From positions 4,915,315 through 4,979,314 of the forward strand of contig NW_004624748.1 in NCBI RefSeq assembly GCF_000247695.1: DNA of 64,000 nt. Reading direction: 5' to 3'. Each line of letters begins with the position of its first letter. Position 1 is the stretch's first letter. The notes under the pieces were generated by a model. That model had not been told where the DNA came from and searched no databases. It was given only the letters and a program-made list of their open reading frames with translations. This document shows, one piece after another, positions 12,326 to 51,430 of the stretch. The translations under genes and the position numbers were made by a program. This DNA is from Heterocephalus glaber. Its lineage: Eukaryota; Chordata; Mammalia; Rodentia; Bathyergidae.

Positions 12326-12790
12326 TTCTACCATGAAGTACATAATGTCATTTGCTGTTGTGACATTAGCAATCACTGATGATCATTGCCTAGATTCATT
12401 AATTTACTGATGACAGTTGTGAGGTGATGGTATTTAAATTCTGTCATATCTTTTTTATTAGAATTCTGAATTTGAAGCTAGTAGTAGTAGTTAGAAGCAT
12501 ATTAAAGATATTTCCCTGCCTTATTACTGTCATTGCTTTTCAGAAGTCAACTTTGCAATGAATACTCAGTTGGTAAGTTTAATGGGCACAATATCCTTTA
12601 GGCTTTTTATTCCAGAGCTGCAAGGGATGATCAAAATTATATGGTGAATGTTTAAAAATTTATTACAGTAAAAAGATAAACTGCTATTAATCCGTCTTAA
12701 AATATTCTCACTTCAAGTACATTTGTCCCATCATTTTTTGCTACTTTCTGAAGCAGTTCTGGAAAGCAGACTTGTAAAAAACATTATGGT

Positions 12791-12902
12791 GGGCCGGGGA
12801 TTTAGCTCAGTGGTTCTGCCGGTTGCCTCGAAAGCGCAAGGACCCAAGTTCCATCCCCGGTACCAAAAAAACCCCCCAAAAACAAAAGAAAAACCCCAAA
12901 AA
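12791..12902 (+). mobile_element. ID SINE, sense
   Basis: It reads ggccggggatttagctcagt, then cctcgaaagcgcaaggaccc and ccatccccggtacc with an A/C-rich tail. The direct repeat cattatggtg occurs on both sides (about 12783 and 12905). Confidence 0.93.
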
Positions 12903-13429
12903 ACCATTATGGTGTGCTCCATCTACCTTATTTACCACATCTAACTCTGTGCAAAAATTCTGGCTCTTCCCAAAAGTCAAAATGGCCATGAAAAGTAAAC
13001 ATTTTGAATTAACTCGGGACATCAAGGCAGGTTTGACAGTGTAACCAAAGACACAAAAAAGGACTTCCAAAACTGCTTCAGCAAGTGGTGAGAATGGTGG
13101 GATAAGTGTGTTCAAAGCAAGGGGAAATATTTTGATGGGATTAATGGTAATGTGCCTTTTACTGAATTAAAAAATTTAACATTCATCATATTTTTCAGTC
13201 ACACCTAATTTTCTAGCTATGTTAGTATTTAAGGGCAGTCTTGTATCCTTGTGCAGTCTAAGAAGCCAAGCAAATCCTAAAAATTGTTTTGTCTTTTACT
13301 TTGTTTTCTTTAAATAAAATTTATACGCTTGCTTCAGTTAGCATGCTCAGGAAAACAATCAGTAGCCCAAAGAAGCATAGAATAAATATCTCTGTTGCAG
13401 GGGGTTGTTCTTCTTTTATAGTCTTATTG

Positions 13430-13590
13430 AGTATAATTTATATTCTGTACAATTGACTGAATGTTAGTATACAGTTTGATTTTAGTAAATTTGTAATCAT
13501 CACCACAGTCCAGTTTTGAATACTTTTGTCATCCCCCTCCCCTGAATTTCCCTTTCATACTTTTTGATATTATTGATTTATTCTCATTTT
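13430..13590 (-). mobile_element. L1M-type 3' relic
   Basis: The segment tgagtataatttatattctg, attgactgaatgttagtata and catcaccacagtccagtttt resembles ancient L1 3' UTR in antisense. Short and diverged. Confidence 0.5.
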
Positions 13591-13600
13591 AGATAGACTC

Positions 13601-13683
13601 TTTTTTTTTGGTACCGGGGATTGAACTCAAGTCCTTGTGCTTGCGCAGCAGGTGGCAAAACCACTGAGCCAAATCCCCGGCCC
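13601..13683 (-). mobile_element. ID SINE, antisense
   Basis: T-run, then ggtaccggggattgaactca, cttgtgcttgcgcagcaggt and aaatccccggcc. The direct repeat tagatagac / tagatagag flanks it. Confidence 0.93.
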
Positions 13684-14083
13684 TAGATAGAGATTCTTAG
13701 CCTGGAGTTAACAGCTTTCTGATGGCCTCAGAACCGCCTGAAATTATATGCCAACAATATACTGTATTTTGGGGGGGTTTTCTTTTCATAAATTTTTTCT
13801 TTATTTTTAATATACTCTTCTAAAGTGACCTTTATCAGATTCTTAAATTTAAAAATTTTAAATATCAATTATATAAATGCACTAAAATTTGAGTTTATCT
13901 TATTAAAGAGATTCTGAAATTGTTCTTGTGACAAACACTAGAGAGGAAAATTATGGGGGTGTATGCTATTTTAAAAATACTTAAACTATGCTTTATAATT
14001 TGCTAATAAAATACAGCCATTTATAAGCAAATAAAATTAATAGAGAATTCTTTTAGTTATTTGTTGCTTTTGGAGGATTTAAT

Positions 14084-14540
14084 TTTTTTTTTCAATTACT
14101 TTTTTATTAGTACACATTTGCACTACACAATGTTTACATTCTTTGTGTGGAGTTAGTACATATATTTAATACATCTTAATTCCTTTTTTCATCCCCTTTC
14201 TTTCCCCTCCCTCCTCTCTTGCCCCCTCCCATTTGAGAGAGCTCTATCTCCCTACTTCCTATTATCTGTCCTTTATTTTGCTTTTTATTTATAATTTGAG
14301 TTTCTCATAAAAGAGGAACTGTGAAATATTTAAGATTGTGTGTCTGATTTATTTCACTTAACATTATGGTCTCAAGATGTATCCATTTTCTTACAAATGA
14401 TTCATCTTTATGGCAGAGTAGTGCTGTATTGTGTGTAAATACCACATTTTCTTTTTCCATTCATCTGTTGATGGACATAATAGGCTACTTCCAAGATTTA
14501 GTTATTGTATTGTGAATTATGCTGCTATAAACATAGTGAT
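14084..14540 (-). mobile_element. L1 3' UTR, antisense
   Basis: A T-run and ttttttattagtacacattt (antisense AATAAA/A-tail) are followed by the pyrimidine-rich segment tttcccctccctcctctctt and then atccattttcttacaaatga and catctgttgatggacataat. A related copy lies at 59700-59950. Confidence 0.7.
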
Positions 14541-14543
14541 CTG

Positions 14544-14635
14544 ATGCTTTTTTTTTTTCAGTACTGGGGATTGAGCACAGGTCCTTCTGCTTTCGGGGAG
14601 GCAGCAGAACCACTGAGCTAAACCCCTGGCCCTAT
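14544..14635 (-). mobile_element. ID SINE, antisense
   Basis: T-run, then cagtactggggattgagcac and ccactgagctaaacccctgg. The direct repeat atctgatgcttttt lies on both sides (about 14529 and 14634). Confidence 0.93.
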
Positions 14636-15851
14636 CTGATGCTTTTTAAAGATAATTTGTCTTTTTTCCTCTGGCTTCTTTTAGGGTTTCTCTTTTTTCC
14701 CTTTGGTGCTGTGCAGTTTTACTATAATATATCAAGGTGTGCATTTATTTTAACTTTGCCTCTTGGAATTTTTTTTTTTTAATCTCTAGCTCATTGCTTT
14801 TCATCAGTTGTAGAAAATTGTTAGTTATTATCTCTTCAAACATTGTTTCTGCCCAATTCCTTTTATCTTTTTGGATCAGAAGCATTATTTGTAACTCACT
14901 GTATTTCATTTCTCTTCTGTATTATTGTCATCATGCCTCTTATTTTCTAATTTCTTCTGTCTTAAAATTCACACAATCTCTTAAACTATATTAAATGTGC
15001 TATTCCATCTTTTTTTAGTTTATGATTTTGTGTTTCAGCGATTATTTTCCATATCTCAAAGTTTTATTTGGTTCTTTTTTATTTTTCATTTTTTGTTTAT
15101 TTTACTGATCATTTCTGATAATTTATTCTGGCTTATTAATATCTTCAATTTCATTTTTCAATACCTTAAATAGTTGCTATAGTTTTTACATTTTCTGACT
15201 TAATTCCAGTATTACTCCAAAAAGGGTGAACTGATAATTTTGTTGTTGCCTTTCATTCTGACTTATGGTTATGATTCTATTTATAATGGCTTATTTTCTT
15301 GTGTTTGGTAACTTATTTAACCCTGAGAGACCAATAGAACTGATTTTCTGTAGTAAATATGTGCAATTGTTTCTGTTGAGGAATAGTCCATTTTGGCCAT
15401 TTTGAGAAGTCTTAAGGTTTAGCTCTCCAGCCTTGCCTCTGGGGCAGGGCTTAATTTCCACTCCTAGTATGAAATAGGCAGCCACCCTTATACTTTTCTT
15501 TTCACTTATTTACTTTTTATTTCTTCCTCCTTAGGTTTAACTTTACTGACTCCCCTCCCTTTTACTATTTTTATGAGTTTAGGAGTACATTACAAATTTT
15601 TTTTGTTACAGCCAGAATTCAGTTGTAATAGAACAGATGACTTAAAGTAATGAGGTCTTCCAGAAGTGACATACACTTTTTTTTTATTAAGAGGATATGT
15701 TACTTAAAATATGAGGACTTTTAAAAAAATTAAACACAATACCATCATCATACTCCCCCCCCCCACACACACTCCAAAACCCTAACAATAATACTTTTAA
15801 GCCTACCAATTATCGAATCACTGTTTTCTAGTTGTCTGAAATTATTTTTAT

Positions 15852-15857
<6 letters not shown>

Positions 15858-15886
<29 letters not shown>

Positions 15887-15892
15887 TATATT
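15858..15892. repeat. (CA)n microsatellite
   Basis: An almost pure CA run of about 17 units with one AA interruption near the end. Confidence 0.95.
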
Positions 15893-15932
15893 TTAAGTTT
15901 GTTTGGATCAGTGTCTACATAAGGTCTGTTTT

Positions 15933-16400
15933 AGTCAGGGTTCTTGAGAGAAAATTGATAGTAGATACAGATATATAGAGAGATATATGAGGGGTTTTAT
16001 TAGGGAAATTGTCTCACTTGATTATGGAGGCCTGTGATAGACTGTTTGTGTACTGGAGAACCATGTAATCCAGTAATATGGCTCATTCTGAAGCCAAAGC
16101 CCAAGAGAGGGGACATAGGAGTAGGTGATAGTGCAAGTCCAAAGGCCAGAGAACCTGAAATTACGATTTCCGAGGGCTAGGGAAGAAAGCAAGAACTCGT
16201 TCTTTAATTTGCCTTTTTGTTCTATGTGGGCTTCCAGATGCTTGGCTGATACCCACCCACATTGTTAGCAGATCTCTCCATCTCAGCCCACCAACCCAAA
16301 TGCCAGTGTCTTCTAAAAGTATCCTCACGGACACACCTGGGGCAGTCTAATCATTAGTCAGATAGGGCAAAATGAGGGACTTTAGGTTGCAGCAAAACTG
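15933..16400. mobile_element. Retroelement relic, family not assigned
   Basis: It starts ttagtcagggttcttgagag with a tatatagagagatatatga segment and a cagatgcttggctgatacc segment, ending near cctggggcagtctaatcatt. I recognise the opening as that of a widespread mammalian repeat but cannot name the family safely. Confidence 0.5.
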
Positions 16401-16702
16401 TGCATAATGGGGAGGATAGTAGTTCTTCAAAGAAAACTGGTGCCTATAGGACAGGAGAATGAATCATAGGTGACCAAGCTCCATCTTCCTTCCATCTTTC
16501 ACAAAATTAACCGAAGAATACCCAGTAAAACAAGAGTTTTGGATTTCTACCTAATTATAGCTTATTTAAAATCTAAAATTGACCCATCCCAAGCCTTAAG
16601 TTATTTCTAAAAAATTTTTAAGTCTCAAGTGCTCAAGACCTTAATTATATACTAGCATTACCAATATTTTGATGCTTATGTATTCTTTATTTTTCTTCTT
16701 AG

Positions 16703-43390
<26,688 letters not shown>

Positions 43391-45870
43391 GATTAATTGA
43401 GTGCAGCATCTTCCTCACATTCAATATGAAGCACCACCAGATGGCTCCCAAATGATAAGAAAACAACAGCAACAAAAGGCTCCAAAACATACATGCCTCT
43501 TCGTTTTGATGCTTCTAAGCAAGCCATGTCTCAGTCACTTTGCAGTTGCCAAAAGTCACTTTCACATGGACTGTAAATGCATATGCATGATTTCTTAAAC
43601 TGTTTTAGAATTCTCCTTAACAGTCTCAACTACCCTGTTTTCCCATTCCCTGGTGCCACATGCTGACAACTGCAGTCTCCAGTTTAGGATATTCCATACT
43701 GATGGCGTGTCAGCTGCTCACTGATATTCCTTTGGAAAATGGTGCGTTGTGGATCAAGACACTTTGGTATGATGCATCTTCACATTGGAAGACTAAAGAG
43801 GTGCAGTATGATCTGAGCCTCCACCATTGTCCTCCACAAACATATTTTCATACTCTTTATTTGGAAGAATAGATTTTAAAGTACAAGCCAAATGATTTTC
43901 ATTGGTGGAACTGACACAAAAAAAAGTAACTTAAAAACAGAAACTTGGTTATTGATTAAACAGATAAGTTTAAAAAACAAAACAAAACTGTACTTCATAT
44001 ACCAGTAATTGATGTGTTTATTATCTGCCTCAGAAGCCAGGGTTGGAGGAAGAACTTTAGATATGGATGGTAATGCTTTCACCGTTATACATAATTTTTA
44101 AGAACACCAAGCCCTATTTGACCACTCATTTCAGCCTGTGTGTTCCTGCTGTTTTGAAGTAATCAAATGCTGTGCATGGTATTTTACCTGAGCTGCAACC
44201 TGTTACAGACTTGAACTTCTGTTTCAGTTGAAAGCAAGAGTCCCTGACTACAAAGGAAACGCAAAAACAAAAAAGCCAAAAGTATTTTTAAAAAGCAAAC
44301 AAAAACTGCAAAGATCTAAAATACCCATTGGTGATGTTAAAAGTCTTGCTTTCAGCTTTCAGGAGTTAATATTTTTTGTTTTAATTTGATAATTGGATAT
44401 GGTTGATTTATATTGGGTTTAAACTGTGGAGCTTTCATGTTTACTGTAATTTAGTCTTAAAATATTTTTTACTAGTAACCAGTGCTTTTGATAATGTGGT
44501 TGGCAACAAACCAGCAGTTATTTAGAAGAGTTGTAAGACTTCATTGAGTATTGGGAAAGTTACTTCACATCCTACTCTAAAAGCATTGGCACATATTAAA
44601 AGACCCCCCCCCCAAAAAAAGATTCAAAACAGGGATCTATGTAGAGGAATAATCTGTGGTAATTTGACAAAACCTGATTTGCAGTGATCTTTTAAGTAAT
44701 TCTGGCATTACTATTTAAAGTCAGTGCTTTTGGTAAATGTCTGACCCAGATATTAATGGACAAATAAGGATTTGAAATTTTTGAACTGAATAATTTGTAC
44801 TGTTGCAGAAATGGATTTGTTGCTCTTGTTTACTGGGTATAATTTCCCAATGTGTTGATGTGAAGGGATAGAAAAATATAAACTAATTTAGTTATTCGAT
44901 GGGGATGTATTTACTGTGATGAAGATGAGACAGATTCCATCAAAGCTTTACAAATCAGCTGGGGTGTTTTCACTGATAAACAACACATAGCAGGTGTGCA
45001 TTCATTACAAGTATATGTATCTGCCAAGGTGGAGCCACTTTAAAGAGTGAATTTTGTCTTGTATCTAAGGTAGATACAAGCGTATGTTTAAACTGCAAGA
45101 TTTTTACTTGCTAGAGAATCTGTTTTAATATAGTGGTTTGGCCTCTGATTATTTATAGGTTTTATAAATTTTAGAATCAATTTCTCTTTAAGGTGGCTCA
45201 GATTTTTCAACTCTTGTGCACATAAAATTGAGTTGAAGTTCATTGTGCCTTTTTTTCTTTATCCAAATTTTGAGTTAAAGCTTCATATGGTAACTGCATC
45301 CTGTTCAGACACTACCGTCTAGATTTTTGCAACTGTGTGGTGTTCACTAAAAGTAAGAATAACAAAGCAAATTAAGGTCACAAACTTCGGTGAAACCCTT
45401 AAAGTCCAAATCTTCTTGATATTGTGAATTGTCCCCCTTTCTAATTTCTTCTAGACTCTCCATACTTAACTGACAGTTACCTTTTGAAATTTTGCACACG
45501 TTCAGATTAAAATTGGGCCTCTACTGTGATGATTCCTATTTCCTCTTACGTTTTAATGCAGACTAACATTTAAGTGAACATTAACATCAAGTAGTGCAGA
45601 CATATGTGTGCATTTGCTTGATTCAATTTATTGTGACCTTATCAGTTTTCAATTGGAATTGCACCATTTCGTAGATAAAGGAAACTAAGTATATTGCTGC
45701 ACTTTTAAGTTTTCAAAACAGTGTTTAAAAATTGCATTGTTTTGTTTTTTTTTTTAACTCATTTGAAAAAGACTAAAACCTTCTTTCAAAAGAGGCATCT
45801 AAACATGTTCCTAATTTTGTATATGGGCTTAGGTTTTGTAACCAATAAAAAAAAAGCTGCTATCAAATAT
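43391..45870 (+). other. KPNA3: KPNA3 3' untranslated region
   Basis: It follows the stop codon directly and reads as ordinary, moderately AT-rich non-coding sequence. No ID, B1, B4 or LTR insertion is visible across about 2.5 kb, unlike the introns and the downstream spacer. The end is placed just after the AATAAA at 45844-45849. That end is inferred; no transcript evidence is available. Confidence 0.75.
45844..45849 (+). promoter_or_regulatory. KPNA3: Probable KPNA3 polyadenylation signal (AATAAA)
   Basis: This is the first canonical AATAAA after the stop codon. An A-rich run follows, with a T/G-rich stretch (gctttgttttccgtatgtatgg) from about 45911. Cleavage would be expected near 45860-45880. 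An earlier non-canonical site cannot be excluded. Confidence 0.65.
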
Positions 45871-46077
45871 GATAAAACATTCAAAGACTTATTTCTGAAA
45901 ATAATTGCTTAGCTTTGTTTTCCGTATGTATGGTTTAGATTTGGAATTGTTTTTTAACGTATCAATCACAATAGGAGTAAAGCATAAATTACTCTTTCAT
46001 TGTATTTTGGTATCTCTTTCCAGCTCTAACAACAATGACCAATAACTGCTAGAGAACATTTTATGACAAAAAGTACC

Positions 46078-46310
46078 ATTATTTACATTTCCTAAGTCGC
46101 CATGACAAAGCACCACAAACCAAGTGATTTCAAACAATAGAAATTATCATACAATTTTGGGGTCTAGAACTCCTGGGCCATATTCTCTGGGCTGGAAAAA
46201 ATCCTCCTTGCCTCTTCCTAGCTTCTGGTGGTGGCTGGCAATCCTTGGTGTTCTTAGCTGGTAGCTGCATCCTTCCGTTCATTACAAGTCCCTCCCCTTA
46301 TGTATCACAG
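46078..46310 (-). mobile_element. MLT1-like MaLR LTR fragment, antisense
   Basis: It reads gccatgacaaagcaccacaa, gtgatttcaaacaatagaaa and ttcctagcttctggtggtgg, the reverse complement of an MLT1 3' part. Confidence 0.8.
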
Positions 46311-46317
46311 ATTTTTT

Positions 46318-46414
46318 TTGTTTCTTTCTTTCTTTTTTGCAGTACCTGGGATCGGACTCAGGACCTTGTGCTTTCAAGGCAGGCATGGTACCACTGAGCT
46401 AAATCCCCAGCCCA
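46318..46414 (-). mobile_element. ID SINE, antisense
   Basis: T-rich start, then gtacctgggatcggactcag, tcaaggcaggcatggtacca and aaatccccagccc. Confidence 0.92.
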
Positions 46415-47835
46415 CTGATAGATTTAAACACTAACTTAGAAAAAGGCCATTTATGTGAGAAGATGTTATGATTATGGCTTTCATGAAACAAAGCAAACTT
46501 TAAGGCCTGACTAACCCTCGAAACCATGTAACTTATAACATAGAAAATAGTAGTTGAAATAAACCTTAAAGTTTTAACTTGTTAGGTAGATTTTGTGGCT
46601 TTAAATGAAATCTTGGATTAATTTTTTTAAAAAGAGCAGCCAACCTTTTGAGTATAGAAATACTATTTTTGTATAATGCCACTTCAAATTATTTTTGAAA
46701 GAAGTCAGTGTATAAGTAAATAAATGTGATAGTACTCATATAACCTTGCTATCATTTCCTTCAGAAGGGGCATCCTTTTCAGGGGATTATTTTATCATTG
46801 CAGGTAAATAAGACAACTAGCATGAATGTCAGTTTAACTGATTGTTAATTTTTTTAACCTTGTTGAACTCTGGGAAATTTAAATCTCTTTGAGGAATGGA
46901 ATATAATTATTATAAATTCTGTACATTAAGCTATGAGTCTTAAGCTATATGACCCAAAGATATGTACCTACCACTTACTTGTCTGAAGCTTAAAAGGATC
47001 TCTCCATCTCTCCTCTCCCTTTTTTTCCTCTCCCTCCCTCCCTCTCATATCTATCTGTGTGTCAAGAGAAAGTATTTGGGGAAAGGATGTAGGAATGCAA
47101 CTTGTTTCTACAATTTATTTGCTCAAGAAATCCCTCGACTAACTTTGGTTTGTATTGAGTTTCTCAAACACTGCACTATTGACATTTTAGTCTAGATAAT
47201 TCTTTCTTGTGTGGTGTTTGTCCTGTGCACTGTGGGATGTTTAACAACATCTCTGTTAGTGGGACCTAATGCTCCTCCCCTAGTGAACATGATGAAAAAT
47301 GTCTTTAAACATTTTCAGATGACTCCTAGGGTCCAAAACCTTCTTGTTATGAACCATTAGCCAAATGCAGTCCTGTAGAAAACTGCTCAAATGAAGCAGC
47401 GTAAATTATGACTTTGTTGTATAATGCTCCCAGACTTACCTCAGATGCATAATATAAACAGGAAACAAAAATGTACCTTTTCTTCATTCTGAGTTAGGAA
47501 AAGTCACAGACCAAATCACCCATCTATGGGAACTGTAAGGTGTACTCTGCCTCATCTATTGCAGGTTAGTGGACAGGGAGTAGTCACCCTCTTAAATGTA
47601 TCCTGTGGCTAAAACATGGTTGTATAAAACAAATGTATTGATTGACTAAATCTTTTCAACACTACCCTATAACAGTGTTTTTCAAACACTTAATTGAAGA
47701 TCTTTAAGTTCTATGGGGAAAGCTGGGATTGTACTAGGAAATTATAACATTGAAAAGTCAGTTCTTGAAGCCTTGTGAGAGTCTGGCTACCATAGGAAAC
47801 TTACAAGTTTATTATTAAATGATTAAGGGAAACTG

Positions 47836-47922
47836 GGTTGGAGGGTATAGCTCAGTGGTAGAACACTTGTCTAGCATGGGCAAGGCCTCGGATTACTTCC
47901 CAGCACCACACACAAAAAAAGA
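47836..47922 (+). mobile_element. ID SINE, older tRNA-like form, sense
   Basis: It reads ggttggagggtatagctcag, tggtagaacacttgtctagc and cttcccagcaccacacacaa. It ends in CAGCACC rather than GGTACC, so it belongs to an older ID type than most here. Confidence 0.85.
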
Positions 47923-48361
47923 AAAGGGAGTGGGGGGATGCAGGGGAACTGTGGCTGAGCCATGCTGTAAAGGAAGTGTTCCCAGCAGGGGATTTCTTCT
48001 ACATTGTCCCCTGCCCTGCCCTAACAGGTTGACACCCACCTTTTTGAGTACTTCTCTTTCCTCAAATTGTACCGAAAGATACATCAGGCCTTATACCAAG
48101 AAATACATTAAGCCATAAGATAAACAAGGAACATGTTCATGGAACAGCAATTTTACTAGATGGTAAGTTAAACAGTTTTATAGTAACTAAATCTAAGTGG
48201 TATAAAGGAAGGTACACATTTTACATAATGTTTTAAAGATACAGTCAGACTTTTGAGGCAAGCCATTTTATGGAATAGAGGTGAGAAAAATTTAAGAAGC
48301 AAAAGAAATAAAGGGAACTTGTTTTACTTTATTCACTAGCTTTAGTTGCTATAAAGTTGTG

Positions 48362-48446
48362 TTTTTTGTTTTGGTATCTGGGATTGAACTCAGGACCTTG
48401 TGCTTGCCAGGCAGGCATGGCACCACTGAGCTACATCCCTGGCCCT
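48362..48446 (-). mobile_element. ID SINE, antisense
   Basis: It reads ggtatctgggattgaactca, cttgccaggcaggcatggca and acatccctggccc. Flanks ataaagttgtg / ttaaagttgtt. Confidence 0.92.
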
Positions 48447-48777
48447 TAAAGTTGTTTTAATCCTGAACAAAAATCCCCCCTCTTAAATGTCCCATCATTA
48501 TAAATTAATCATTTTGATTGGGACCAGGTTTTTGTTATTTGCAGATAGCAAAAACTGCTGGTTATGTGCTCCTTCCTTTAGCCAGAGTACCCAATGTGTT
48601 TCTTCCCTCAGGGTTACAAAATCTTTGCTGAACCTGGTCCTCGTCAGCTTATACACTCTATGGTATCCCAGCAATAAAGAGTGGTGCAACTGGTTTCTGG
48701 GTACAGTTGAATGGGAACATTCTATTATCTGGATGTTTAATTCTAATGTGGAAAGTTTTCAGTTATTCCATATTTCT

Positions 48778-48868
48778 GTTTTTTTTTTCCTCCTGGTCCT
48801 GGGGATCAAACACAGGACCTTGCACTTGTGAGGCAGGCGTGGTGCCACTGAGCTAAATCCCTGGCCCT
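48778..48868 (-). mobile_element. ID SINE, antisense
   Basis: T-run, then tcctggggatcaaacacagg, tgaggcaggcgtggtgccac and aaatccctggccc. Flanks catatttct on both sides. Confidence 0.93.
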
Positions 48869-48908
48869 GCATATTTCTATTTTGGAAAGCTTCATAATTA
48901 GATTTATG

Positions 48909-48984
48909 ATAAAGTAACAGCCTCAACTTTCTTTTTTTTTTCTTTTTTTTCTCAATATAAAGTAACAGCCTCAACTTTCTTTTT
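48909..48984 (-). mobile_element. Nearly pure poly(A) retroinsertion between 28-bp direct repeats
   Basis: Two identical 28-bp copies beginning ataaagtaacagcctcaact (48909-48936 and 48957-48984) flank 20 bp that is almost only T with a short ctcaat end. Read on the minus strand this is attgag plus a long A-tail: an extremely 5'-truncated retroposon. Confidence 0.75.
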
Positions 48985-49057
48985 CTCCTCAGCTTTCTTT
49001 TTATTTTTTGTTTGTTTTTGATGGTCAGGATTGAGCCCAAAGCCTGTTTTGGTGTTT

Positions 49058-49185
49058 TGTTTTCTTTTTGAGACATGGTCTCACTGACATGCTACATTGC
49101 CTAGGATGGACTTGAACTTGTGATCCTCCTACCTGAGCTTCCCTGAGAGCTGGGATTACAGGCATGCTTCACCATGCCTGGCTCT
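49058..49185 (-). mobile_element. B1 SINE, antisense
   Basis: It reads ttttgagacatggtctcact, gatcctcctacctgagcttc, ctgggattacaggcatgctt and accatgcctggct. Confidence 0.9.
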
Positions 49186-49608
49186 TATCTATACATATCC
49201 TTTCAGTGTCTTCAGACTTTTATGAATAAGCACTTTGAGCCTTCAGAAATATTCAAATACTGTTTTTGAGCTCCCTATCCCATGCAAGATACTGTGTTAG
49301 GGCACAGGATACTTTTTTAAAGGTCATAGGAATAGTAAAATAATATTTATGATAAATATTAAGAAAAAAGTGTCCAATGATACACAAATAATAGAAGGAA
49401 TTAGCTTCATGAAATGATAATCAGGCTGATGGCGAGCCCTTGCTAAGTGCTAGCCACTGTTAGGAGCATCACACAAATGTCAATTCAGTCCTCCAACAAC
49501 TCAAGTGAAGGTTTCGTCAAGCAGAGAAGTTAAAATTTCCCCAAATAACACAACTAATTGTGGTAAAAAGCCTGAGTTACTTGTGCAGACTGACTGAAAA
49601 AATCTTCC

Positions 49609-49700
49609 CCCTTTTTTTTTTTTTTTGGTACCAGGGATTGAACTCGGGTCCTTGCGCTTTTGGGGCAGGCAGTGGAACCACTGAGCTAAATCCCAGGCCC
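49609..49700 (-). mobile_element. ID SINE, antisense
   Basis: T-run, then ggtaccagggattgaactcg, cttttggggcaggcagtgga and aaatcccaggccc. Confidence 0.93.
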
Positions 49701-49919
49701 TGAAACAGCTTTCTGACAGTTGTAAGAGTATACAAAGGCCATGTGGGAAGTATCATGGCCAACAGTGCAAGGGAACAAGAGCAAATCAGAGTCTATTATA
49801 GAAGGATTAATAGGGTTAGGGAGGGACTCAAAAGATAGACCCCCACAGTCTGGTGAGTCATATAGAGGATTTTTGCATCCTAACAACAATGGAGAATTGT
49901 TAAGAGTAGTGATAGAATT

Positions 49920-49987
49920 TTTCTTTTTTGGGGGGGTACTGGGGATCAAATTTGGGTCCTTGTGCCGGTGGGACCCCTGAGCTAAAT
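49920..49987 (-). mobile_element. ID SINE, antisense, internally deleted
   Basis: It reads ggtactggggatcaaatttg, gtccttgtgccggtgggacc and gagctaaatc. The direct repeat agtgatagaattttt / agtgatagattttt flanks it. Confidence 0.88.
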
Positions 49988-51139
49988 CAGTGATAGATTT
50001 TTAAAATAAGGATCATTAGTTGGTAAGGAAAGGACGGAAATCCCCTTTGATTTAGTGAGAGGTCACTGGTTCCATTAGTGTAAAACACCAAAGCAAGAGA
50101 TGGTCTTGCACTAAAGCACTTGGTTCATGAAGTGCATAAATAAGAGATGTTCAGCTGCTAAAACAGACTGCAGTGGGTAGTGCTGAGCTGTTGTCGATGG
50201 GGAGAGGGAAGTGTCAAAGATGATTCTAGGTTTCTAGATTACATCAGCTGTGTAAATGGAAGCAACATGAGACGGAAAAAGAATCTGACACGAAGGAAGG
50301 GTGATGAGTACAATGGGTTGTGTTGCGACCTCCAAATGGTTGTCTAGTAGGCCACTTGGAAATACTGGTCTGGAGTTTGAAGGGGAGTCCTGGGTCAGAG
50401 AAAGGGTCCAGATGAGATTTGAGTTCTCCATCTATTTGGATGGTTATTAAAATAGGTGAGGATGAGACTGTCCAGATGTGGTGTTTGGGGTGAGTTGTAG
50501 AGTTCCAACATTTATTGGCATGTAGTGGAGGACAAATTTGGAAAAGAAACTGAAGAGATGGGTTAATGACCTAGGAAGAAAACCCTGTATGTTTTCTCAG
50601 CTGAGATTTGAGTGCCCATGCTGCTAAGCAGTCAGTCACTCAAGGTAAGGACTTGAACTTTACTCTGGGTTTAGCGATCGGGAGATCACTGGTCACCTTA
50701 AATGAGAGCTGGGTCAGTGTGAAGGTAGAAATGAGTAGAAAGGACTGTGGAGCAGGGGTGGAACATGAAAAATCATTTATTCATCTGGTTTCTATTTTTC
50801 TCTGAAGGGGAAGGCAGGGTGGTTGCTAAAGGATGTGAGAAAATTGGTGGGAAAATGAAGTTGACCATACAAAAGAAGAGTGATCAGTTTGCTACGTTGC
50901 ACAGCATAGGCGGCAGGATTGGCCATATGCCTTCAGTTGATACTTAATTGGGCAATTAGTATATGCCAAACTCTCATAGGTGAAAGAGTTACAAGCTAGT
51001 CACAACCTCTGGATTTATGGAGCTTTCTAGTGGCAAGAGACTAGCAGTAAAACAAAACATCATCTGATGGTATCTGCTACATAAAATATTTATAGGAAGT
51101 GAGTAGAGGAAAGGTTTCAAACTTGTGTCTACAGTAACT

Positions 51140-51430
51140 TTAAAATTGTAAAATACACATAAAATTTACCACCATTTTTAAGTTAGTAGTTTAAGTTTTA
51201 TTCACATTGTTAAATATTGTATATTTAAGTATATTCACATTGAGTATATTCAAATCTCCAGAACTTTTTGCATCTTGCAAACTTGAAACTGTCCTTTAAA
51301 CATCTCTCCTGCTCTCCCAGCCCCTGGTAACCATCATTGTTTCTGTCAATCTACTTTAGATGCCTCATATACGTGGAATCTTACAGTGTTGTCTTTGACT
51401 GCCTTATTTCACTGACCTCAGAGGGTTGAT
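51140..51430 (-). mobile_element. L1M-type 3' relic
   Basis: It reads gtaaaatacacataaaattt, ttcaaatctccagaactttt and gcccctggtaaccatcattg, the antisense pattern of an ancient L1 3' UTR. Confidence 0.7.

Larger units (their letters stand above)
1..16702 (+). other. KPNA3: KPNA3 upstream intron (inferred)
   Basis: The first visible KPNA3 exon starts at residue 24 with a normal acceptor at 16701-16702, so the sequence to its left should be intron. No candidate for the missing N-terminal exon was seen. The stretch contains L1, LTR, hAT, B1, B4 and ID repeats listed separately. Parts such as 7180-8480, 9050-9516, 10085-10880 and 12330-12780 show nothing I can name. Confidence 0.8.

Noticed and set aside
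12791..12870. tRNA genes at ID elements
   Set aside because: The ID bodies are tRNA-derived and keep A/B-box-like wording, but they have A-rich tails and target duplications and cannot form a full cloverleaf.
1..16702. The missing first KPNA3 coding exon
   Set aside because: No segment encoding the expected start of the family protein with a donor in phase 0 was seen, and there is no CpG-rich promoter here.
48487..48831. 114-residue plus-strand open frame
   Set aside because: It runs from unremarkable spacer into an antisense ID SINE; its C-terminal residues (VLGIKHRTLHL) are ID translation.
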